46,052 nt of DNA from contig SXOO01000082.1 in NCBI GenBank assembly GCA_005776725.1, positions 1 through 46,052 on the forward strand, in the 5' to 3' direction. This stretch comes from Pseudomonadota bacterium. GTDB lineage: Bacteria > Myxococcota_A > UBA9042 > GCA-2863065. The notes beneath the pieces are model-generated. The model saw nothing but the letters and a program-made list of their open reading frames with translations. It searched no databases and had not been told where the DNA came from. This document shows, piece by piece, positions 40,970-46,052 of this stretch (position 1 is its first letter; every line of letters begins with the position of its first letter). The position numbers were made by a program, and so were the translations under genes.

Positions 40970-43900
40970 ATGGTAGCGGGTACGTTCGTGCTCACGTGGG
41001 CGCTGCTCACCGCCGAGCCCACCGCAGCGCCCGACGTGATGTGCGCGGGGCGATCCGGCGAGGACGCCACGTTGTGCCGAGCGCAGTGCACCGAGTGGCC
41101 CGCGTCCCGCTCGTGCATGCTCGCGCGGGCGCTTGGGTTCGGCGGCGTTCGCGCGGTGGTGATCGCGGGGAAAGTGGCCGAAGACGACCCCCAATCCGCG
41201 GTGAGTGTGCCTGCGGTGGGCCAGAAGCTCGGGCTGGAGCTCGCGTTGATCCGCCGTGCGACGCTCTACGCCGACTGGACCGGCCTGGTGAAGATCGCGG
41301 TGCCCAGCGCCCCGGACTCGAGCGCTGCGCGCGACGCCCTGTCTCGGGTCGCGTCGGCCAAGGCGCGGGCCGAGGACCACGCCGCCGCGGGGCGCCCCGC
41401 CCAGGCCGCCGACGCGCTCGTCGCGGCCCTTCCAGCGCTCGAGGAGGGTGTCGGGCGAGACCACCCGCGCATCATCAACGCGCACCGCACCATCGCTCGC
41501 CTGCGCGCTGACGCCGGACAGCTCGATCAGGCGTGCGGCGCGCTCGATGCTGCGGTCGAAGCCGCGGGCAGGCTCTGGGCGCCAGCGCATCCGTCCGTGG
41601 CGGACGTGCGGCTGGAGCAGGCCGAGCTGGAGCAGCAGGCCGGTCGGCTCTCGGACGCCCGGGCACACCTCGAAGAAGCGCTGGAAGTGCGGGAGCTCGT
41701 GCTGGGTCCCGAGCACATCGCCACGCTTCAGGCCCTGGACCGCCTGGGAGGCATCGCTACGGCGATGCGCGACCCGAAAGCGGCGGCCGGCTACTACGCG
41801 CGTGCGCTGGCTGTCGCCGCTGTGGTGATGGGCCCCGACAGCAATGATGTCGCGGTATCGCACAGCAACCTCGGCACGGCGCTCCTCCAGCTCGGGCGCA
41901 CGGACGCTGCCATCGTTCACCTCGAGGAGGCGCTGGTGCGAAAGGAGCAGCGGCATGGGCCGGCCGCGGTGACCACGGCCGTGACGCGCGACAACCTCGG
42001 CCTCGCTTATGCGGCCGCACGGCGGCTCGCCGAAGCGCGCGACCACCAAGAGCGCGCTGCCGCGGCGCTCGAGGCCGCTGGCGCCTTCGCGGATCAGGTC
42101 CGGGCGCTGCTCAACCTCGCTGGCACCGAGCTGGCGCTGGGCCGGCTGGACGCAGCGGGGCAGCGGGCCCGGGAGGCGCTGAAGGTGGCTCAGCGGCGTC
42201 GAGCCGAGGTGGGCGGTGCCGTGGAAGCGGAGGCGCAGAACGGCCTGGCCGCCATCCTGTTGGAGGCGGGTGATCTCGAGGGCGCGCGCGGGGCGCTCGA
42301 GGCGGCCTTGGCCCTGCGTCGCTCGTTGGCGAGCGCTGCGGGAACCGCCGGGGCAGCGAACGGGTCGCCCAAGGCCGGCGCCTTGCTGGCCGGGCACGCT
42401 CAGACCGTGGAGGTCGCCCGGAGCCTGAGCGATCTGGCCATGCTCTGGCTTCGCCTGGGTGACACGACGACCGCGGCCGGCCTGTGGCGGCAAGCGGTGG
42501 CCACCTTCGAGGCCGCCGGGGGAGCGTCTTCGACCGTGGAGGGCCTGACCCTGCGCACACACCTCGCCTACTCCACGGCGATGTTGGGACAGCCGGACGC
42601 GGCGCACGCTGAGCTGGCGGTCGTGGTGGAGCGCCTTCGCGCTCTGGAGGACCCGGCCGCGCTCGGGAACGCCCTGGATGCCCTGGCCGCGGTGCACATG
42701 GTTCGGCGCGACACGGCGGCTGCGGCGTCAGCGGCGCGGGAGGCCGAGGCGCAGCTGCGGGTGGCCCATGGCGAGTCCAGCGCCCGAGCCTCGGCCGCGC
42801 GTGGTCGTCTCGGCGCGGCCCTACTGGACGCTGGCGACGCCCGGGGCGCTGCCGACGCGCTCGGCAACGCCATCGCTCGGCTCGAGACGGCGCTGGGTCC
42901 CTCTTCGCCCAACCTCGCGCCTCACCGGGTCAATCAGGCCAACGCGCTGGCGGCGCTCGGAGACCGCGTCGGGGCGCGCGAAGCCGCGAGCCGAGCGTCC
43001 ACGGGCCTCCGCGCCGCGCTCGTGCTGGAGCTGGACGCATCCCCCTCGGACCTCGACCTCGTGGCGCGTGTTGCGGCGGGCCGCCCGGCCTTCGAGGCGC
43101 TGATGGCCGTGACGGAGGACCCGACGCGGAGCCTGGCGGCGGCCTTGGAGTGGCAGGGACTGGGAACGGCCGCCGAGGTCACACGTCGCGACCTGCAGCG
43201 CCTGTCCGCAGCCGCGTCCTCCGACCAGCGGGGGCTCCTCGCGCGCCTCGCGGCGGCGCAGCGGGCGGTGCTTCGCGGAGACGCCGCCGCCGTCGCCACG
43301 CGCGATCAGCTCGAGACGGCCCTGCGCACGTCGCTCCCCGGCTTCGCCGAGCGGCGCCGCGTGCTCGACGCCACGCCCGAGGCGTTGTGTGCCGCGCTCG
43401 GGGGAGCGGCGCTGGTGGACTACGTGGAGTGGCGCGGCTTTGACCCGAAGCGCAAAGACGATCCGACCACGCCTGCAGACGAGCGCACGCGGTCGTCGCT
43501 GTCCGCGCTCGTGGTCACGGGTAGGCCATCATGTACCGTGCGCCGGGTAGAGCTGGGCCCCATGGCGGCCGTGGACGCCGCCGTGGATGCGTGGCGGCGC
43601 GCGACCGACGCTGCCGGCGCCTGCTGGGAGTCGGGCGGGGCTTGCGAGGCGGCGTATCACGGCATGGACACCGCCGGGGCCGCTCTGGCGGCGCGCGTCT
43701 GGCGCCCGCTCACAGCCCATCTGCCGTCCGGTGGGCGGGTCTGGGTGGTCCCCGACGGGCGCCTCACGGAGGTGCCGCTGGACGCGCTCCCCGGAGAGGA
43801 CCGTCGGCCGCTGATCGAGACCTGGACCCTGGGGCTGCTGCCATACCCCGCTGCCCTCCTCGCCGCGCCGGCGGCAGGTCCGGCGCAGGGCGCGCTCGTC

Positions 43901-44755
43901 GTGGGCGATCTCGCCTACGACGCCGAGCCTCCGCGCGACGACCAAGCGGTTGCCTCGTGGCTTCGATGCGATGGGGGTGTGTGCAAGCCTAGCGCCGAGC
44001 CGGTGGTCATCGCCCGGCGCTCCGGCACCACGAGCGGCGTTTGCGGCTACGACGCGCGCTGGACCGACCTCACCCCCACGGAGGCGTCGGCCGTGGCGGC
44101 GACGCTCGGCTCGACCGAAGCGGGGCCCGTCCTCCTCGCCACGGGCGCACACGCACCCGCGTCTGCCGTGCGCGCGGCGCTGAAAGGGCGGCGCATCGTC
44201 CACATCGCCACCCACGGCTTCTTTGCCGCCGCCGAGCGCTGCGCTGCAAACGCGTGGACGGAGCTCCCGCGCGTTGAGGCGGGCCTGGAGCTGCGGACGT
44301 TCGCGGTCGATCCGTTGCGCCTCACCGCCGTGGCGCTCTCGGGGGCAAACCGGAGCGCCACCGGAGACGGCCTCCTGAGCGCGCGCGACGTCTCAGGGTT
44401 GGACCTTCGCGGGACGGAGCTCGTGGCGCTCTCAGCCTGCGAGACGGGGTTGGGGCGAACGGCGGCCGGTGAGGGCGCGCTCGGGCTAGGGCGCTCGTTC
44501 CTCATCGCAGGGGCGCGAGTGGCCCTCGTGTCGCTCTGGAAGGTGCCGTCGGAGCCTACCGCGCGCCTCTTCGAGCGCTTCTACGCCGCGCTGGCCCGCG
44601 ACGGCGACGCCGTGGAGGCGTTGCGGAGCGCCAAACGAGCGCTGATCGCGGAGCTGACCGCGTCGGGTGAGGGTGTGGCGCCGTTCCACTGGGGCGCGTT
44701 CGTGCCCCTGGTGGGCGCCGCCGGCCGGCCCCCCGCGCCCGCCGCCCCGCCGTAG
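40970..44755 (+). CDS. Exported TPR-CHAT protein
   Basis: A 1261-residue protein with an N-terminal hydrophobic segment (VAGTFVLTWALLTAEPTAA) likely to be a signal peptide. A long series of TPR-type helical repeats covers about residues 130-720 (e.g. AHRTIARLRADAGQLDQA; AVSHSNLGTALLQLGRTDAA; NLAGTELALGRLDAAGQRA). The last third is a CHAT (caspase-HetF-associated with TPRs) protease domain: the catalytic His is in HIATHGFF (about residue 1080) and the Cys in LSACETGLG (about 1156), then LVSLWKVPSEPT and FHWGAFVPLVG. CHAT proteins are caspase-like cysteine peptidases; here export would place it in the periplasm, unlike cytoplasmic defence CHATs. The ATG at 40970 lacks a clear Shine-Dalgarno. 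Ends with a Pro/Ala-rich tail. Confidence 0.84.
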   Translation: MVAGTFVLTWALLTAEPTAAPDVMCAGRSGEDATLCRAQCTEWPASRSCMLARALGFGGVRAVVIAGKVAEDDPQSAVSVPAVGQKLGLELALIRRATLYADWTGLVKIAVPSAPDSSAARDALSRVASAKARAEDHAAAGRPAQAADALVAALPALEEGVGRDHPRIINAHRTIARLRADAGQLDQACGALDAAVEAAGRLWAPAHPSVADVRLEQAELEQQAGRLSDARAHLEEALEVRELVLGPEHIATLQALDRLGGIATAMRDPKAAAGYYARALAVAAVVMGPDSNDVAVSHSNLGTALLQLGRTDAAIVHLEEALVRKEQRHGPAAVTTAVTRDNLGLAYAAARRLAEARDHQERAAAALEAAGAFADQVRALLNLAGTELALGRLDAAGQRAREALKVAQRRRAEVGGAVEAEAQNGLAAILLEAGDLEGARGALEAALALRRSLASAAGTAGAANGSPKAGALLAGHAQTVEVARSLSDLAMLWLRLGDTTTAAGLWRQAVATFEAAGGASSTVEGLTLRTHLAYSTAMLGQPDAAHAELAVVVERLRALEDPAALGNALDALAAVHMVRRDTAAAASAAREAEAQLRVAHGESSARASAARGRLGAALLDAGDARGAADALGNAIARLETALGPSSPNLAPHRVNQANALAALGDRVGAREAASRASTGLRAALVLELDASPSDLDLVARVAAGRPAFEALMAVTEDPTRSLAAALEWQGLGTAAEVTRRDLQRLSAAASSDQRGLLARLAAAQRAVLRGDAAAVATRDQLETALRTSLPGFAERRRVLDATPEALCAALGGAALVDYVEWRGFDPKRKDDPTTPADERTRSSLSALVVTGRPSCTVRRVELGPMAAVDAAVDAWRRATDAAGACWESGGACEAAYHGMDTAGAALAARVWRPLTAHLPSGGRVWVVPDGRLTEVPLDALPGEDRRPLIETWTLGLLPYPAALLAAPAAGPAQGALVVGDLAYDAEPPRDDQAVASWLRCDGGVCKPSAEPVVIARRSGTTSGVCGYDARWTDLTPTEASAVAATLGSTEAGPVLLATGAHAPASAVRAALKGRRIVHIATHGFFAAAERCAANAWTELPRVEAGLELRTFAVDPLRLTAVALSGANRSATGDGLLSARDVSGLDLRGTELVALSACETGLGRTAAGEGALGLGRSFLIAGARVALVSLWKVPSEPTARLFERFYAALARDGDAVEALRSAKRALIAELTASGEGVAPFHWGAFVPLVGAAGRPPAPAAPP

Positions 44756-45142
44756 CCCCTGGGGGGCGCCCACCCGGGCACTGGGATCTGGGGGCTTCTG
44801 ACCTGGCGCCTTCCTTCACCGGAGGGCTGGCACGCGCTGGCCGGTTGCGGCGTCGCTCAGCGCAATACGTTCTCACCGGACGCAGCACTTACGTGACCGC
44901 CTCCTGGCTACGAGCAGGTCGGCCACCACGATCGTTTCTACCGTGTGGTCGTGGGAGTACTTGGACACCCTGACCGGGACGACGGCGCCAACGCGCACAG
45001 ACGCGCTGCGGCGGGCCATGACCTGGTACCGGAGGGCAACGGGTCGTCGTCGGTAACCCATGTGGCCACTGTTCTTCGCGCTCGAGTTGGGCGAAAGAGC
45101 GATCTAGAAGGGCGGCCCCCATGCCGACCTGACAGGAGCCCT
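44756..45142. other. Intergenic region after the CHAT gene
   Basis: About 390 bp. The first ~115 bp contain the degraded lipoprotein duplicate (44773-44869). The rest holds only weak frames: TVWSWEYLDTLTGTTAPT on the plus strand has coding-like third-position bias and may be the decayed continuation of that copy. I see no functional gene, terminator or strong promoter here. Confidence 0.45.
44773..44869 (+). repeat. Degraded duplicate of part of the lipoprotein gene at 45714
   Basis: By eye 87 of 97 columns match 45957-46052, with one extra base that breaks the frame (ACCGGAGGGC here, ACCCAAGGC there). On the intact copy the reading is GHSDLAACDLAPSFTQGWHALAG. It sits just after the CHAT stop, so this is a truncated second copy. 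The similarity may extend to the right past the window. Confidence 0.75.
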
Positions 45143-45448
45143 ATGAATCGACCTCAACCGCCAAGCCGGAGCCCGTCCTCGCCACCGGCTACACCGGCTG
45201 CCGTCTGGAGCCTGGTGCTCGGGATACTCAGCATCCTCTGGTTCGGTCCTCTCGCTGGAGTTCCGGCAATCATCTGTGGGCACCTCGCTAGAGCCAAGAT
45301 CCGGGAGAACCCAAGGGGCTTCTCGGGCCAAGGGATGGCGGTTGCGGGCCTCATCATGGGGTACCTCACCACAGCGCTTACGGCGTTGATACTTCTGGTG
45401 CAAGGCGGGCTGATGACGGCCGGCGAGTTCATCTACTCGCTATTCTGA
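45143..45448 (+). CDS. DUF4190-domain membrane protein
   Basis: A 101-residue protein with a Pro/Ser-rich N-terminal tail and two hydrophobic helices (about residues 22-44 and 64-88), matching the DUF4190 pattern: AVWSLVLGILSILWFGPLAGVPAIICGHLA, then RENPRGFSGQGMAVAGLIMGY. The family is widespread and of unknown function; the cytoplasmic tail and helix pair are typical. The ATG at 45143 has AGGAG five to six bases upstream; upstream in-frame starts (44945) lack a signal and would run through non-coding DNA. It appears monocistronic. Confidence 0.82.
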   Translation: MNRPQPPSRSPSSPPATPAAVWSLVLGILSILWFGPLAGVPAIICGHLARAKIRENPRGFSGQGMAVAGLIMGYLTTALTALILLVQGGLMTAGEFIYSLF

Positions 45449-45460
45449 GCCTTTCCGTTC

Positions 45461-45542
45461 AGAGGCGTTGATGCGCTCCGGCGGCTGGGGCGCTTTCAGG
45501 GCCCTGGGGCGCGGGCCGGCCCCCCGCGGCCGCCGCCCCGCC
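45461..45542 (+). repeat. Remnant resembling the 3' end of the CHAT gene
   Basis: GAGGCGTTG at 45461 and CTGGGGCGC-TTTC ... GGCCGGCCCCCCGCG ... CCGCCGCCCCGCC match, in the same order, the CHAT gene's 3' end (44616 and 44689-44751) with about 40 bases missing. A reading EALMRSGGWGAFRALG mirrors the CHAT end EALRSA ... HWGAFVPLVG. The extreme GC bias makes this weaker evidence than the lipoprotein duplicate. Confidence 0.4.
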
Positions 45543-45713
45543 CCCCGCGGTCGGCGGGGAGAGGGTGTCGGGTCGAGTATAGTGCTGGACTCCGCAGGTA
45601 CGCCGGTCGCGAACGACGCCCGCTCGCCGTGGCCAAGCGGGCTGGAGTAAGAGCGAGACGACCTGGCTCGCTGGCCGCCGGGCACGGCTCAGCCTACTGG
45701 CGGAGGAGGGACC

Positions 45714-46052
45714 ATGCGCTTCTGGCTCGTGTTCATCACGGCGTCATCGTTCCTGGGGTGTGGCACGGAGGAGGCCGCGAGCACCGCCGGCACCGCGGGA
45801 GATCTCGGTGGTGGCGACGACGTCGTCGCCGACGTGGGCGAGCCCGATGCCGTGGAGCCCTCGCCAGACCTCGGCGGCGTCCCGCCGTCCGGGCCGTGCG
45901 CGCCCTTCGACCGCCCCCCCTACGGCCGGGCGCCATACCAGGGCATTCACGGGGGTCCCGGGCACTCGGATCTGGCGGCTTGTGACCTGGCGCCTTCGTT
46001 CACCCAAGGCTGGCACGCGCTGGCCGGCTACGGCGTCGCTCAGCCCAATACG
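45714..46052 (+). CDS. Lipoprotein (3' end beyond the window)
   Basis: The first 113 codons of a predicted lipoprotein. The signal MRFWLVFITASSFLGC ends in lipobox SFLGC. An acidic, Gly/Asp-rich linker (about residues 18-55) follows, then GPCAPFDRPPYGRAPYQG and GHSDLAACDLAPSFTQGWH. No enzyme motif is recognised in the visible part. The start has a very strong GGAGGAGGG four bases upstream. A possible -10 (TATAGT) lies at 45578-45583. A degraded partial copy of residues 82-113 lies at 44773-44869, indicating a local duplication. Translation continues past the right edge. Confidence 0.72.
   Translation, partial: MRFWLVFITASSFLGCGTEEAASTAGTAGDLGGGDDVVADVGEPDAVEPSPDLGGVPPSGPCAPFDRPPYGRAPYQGIHGGPGHSDLAACDLAPSFTQGWHALAGYGVAQPNT

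Noticed and set aside
40886..42697. 603-codon minus-strand open frame opposite the CHAT gene
   Set aside because: Shadow of the TPR repeats; no family pattern.
44873..45061. 62-codon minus-strand frame
   Set aside because: Short, Arg-rich and without family pattern; opposite a plus-strand stretch with stronger third-position bias.

Overview
The window is very GC-rich, with dense GTG and TTG starts and many short Cys-containing lipoproteins. It also carries myxobacterial-style proteins: a PilZ plus HEAT-like fusion, a TPR-CHAT protein, VCBS/ASPIC and YHYH proteins, and Asp/Thr/Ala-rich linkers. This fits a Myxococcota (delta-proteobacterial) Gram-negative chromosome. The lineage is an inference from gene content; no rRNA or other marker gene is present.

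Layout. (1) 0-5.2 kb is housekeeping: the 5' end of aceE (running off the left edge), divergent rph, a membrane dual-specificity phosphatase, a small lipoprotein, an RNase Z-like metallo-hydrolase, a GtrA protein, and a PilZ protein coupled to a HAD phosphatase. (2) 5.3-12.5 kb is a tamA-tamB outer-membrane assembly operon. (3) 12.5-20.4 kb holds a membrane protein of unknown function, a relic of an ABC exporter gene, a VCBS/ASPIC lipoprotein, a YHYH lipoprotein with an 18-bp coding repeat followed by HupE, and a three-domain fusion (cobalamin-binding-like, Cys-rich DUF5522-like, PP-loop ATPase).

(4) 20.5-30.9 kb is the most striking region: ten main genes, and possibly an eleventh small one, all on the minus strand and partly translationally coupled. 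In transcription order they are a TerY-like vWA protein, a PP2C phosphatase, a Ser/Thr kinase with a C-terminal zinc ribbon, a small zinc-ribbon protein, a MoxR-type AAA+ ATPase, a vWA protein with an HExxH-type peptidase motif, two paralogous small SH3-like proteins, a sigma-70-region-2-like protein and a helical unknown. The first three match the known TerY phosphorylation triad. The combination with a MoxR/vWA-peptidase pair and a sigma-like regulator looks like a composite stress or defence system whose inputs and outputs are not described.

(5) 31.3-40.9 kb is a mosaic accessory region. It has two intact larger genes: an AAA_14/DUF4143 ATPase with an AT-rich palindrome upstream, and a 1433-residue protein joining a His-less HIT-like domain, a PLD nuclease, a DEVH helicase and an S24/LexA-like domain. 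Around them lie truncated relics: the C-terminal nuclease end of a type III Res-like protein, two halves of one M15-like gene 3.3 kb apart, a frameshifted lipoprotein gene, an HNH restriction endonuclease tail, a 32-codon MscS start and a DCC-family tail. This looks like a repeatedly rearranged defence island. (6) 41-46 kb holds an exported TPR-CHAT protein, a DUF4190 protein and a lipoprotein running off the right edge. A degraded copy of part of that lipoprotein and of the CHAT 3' end shows local duplication.

No tRNA, rRNA, CRISPR array or transposase was recognised.
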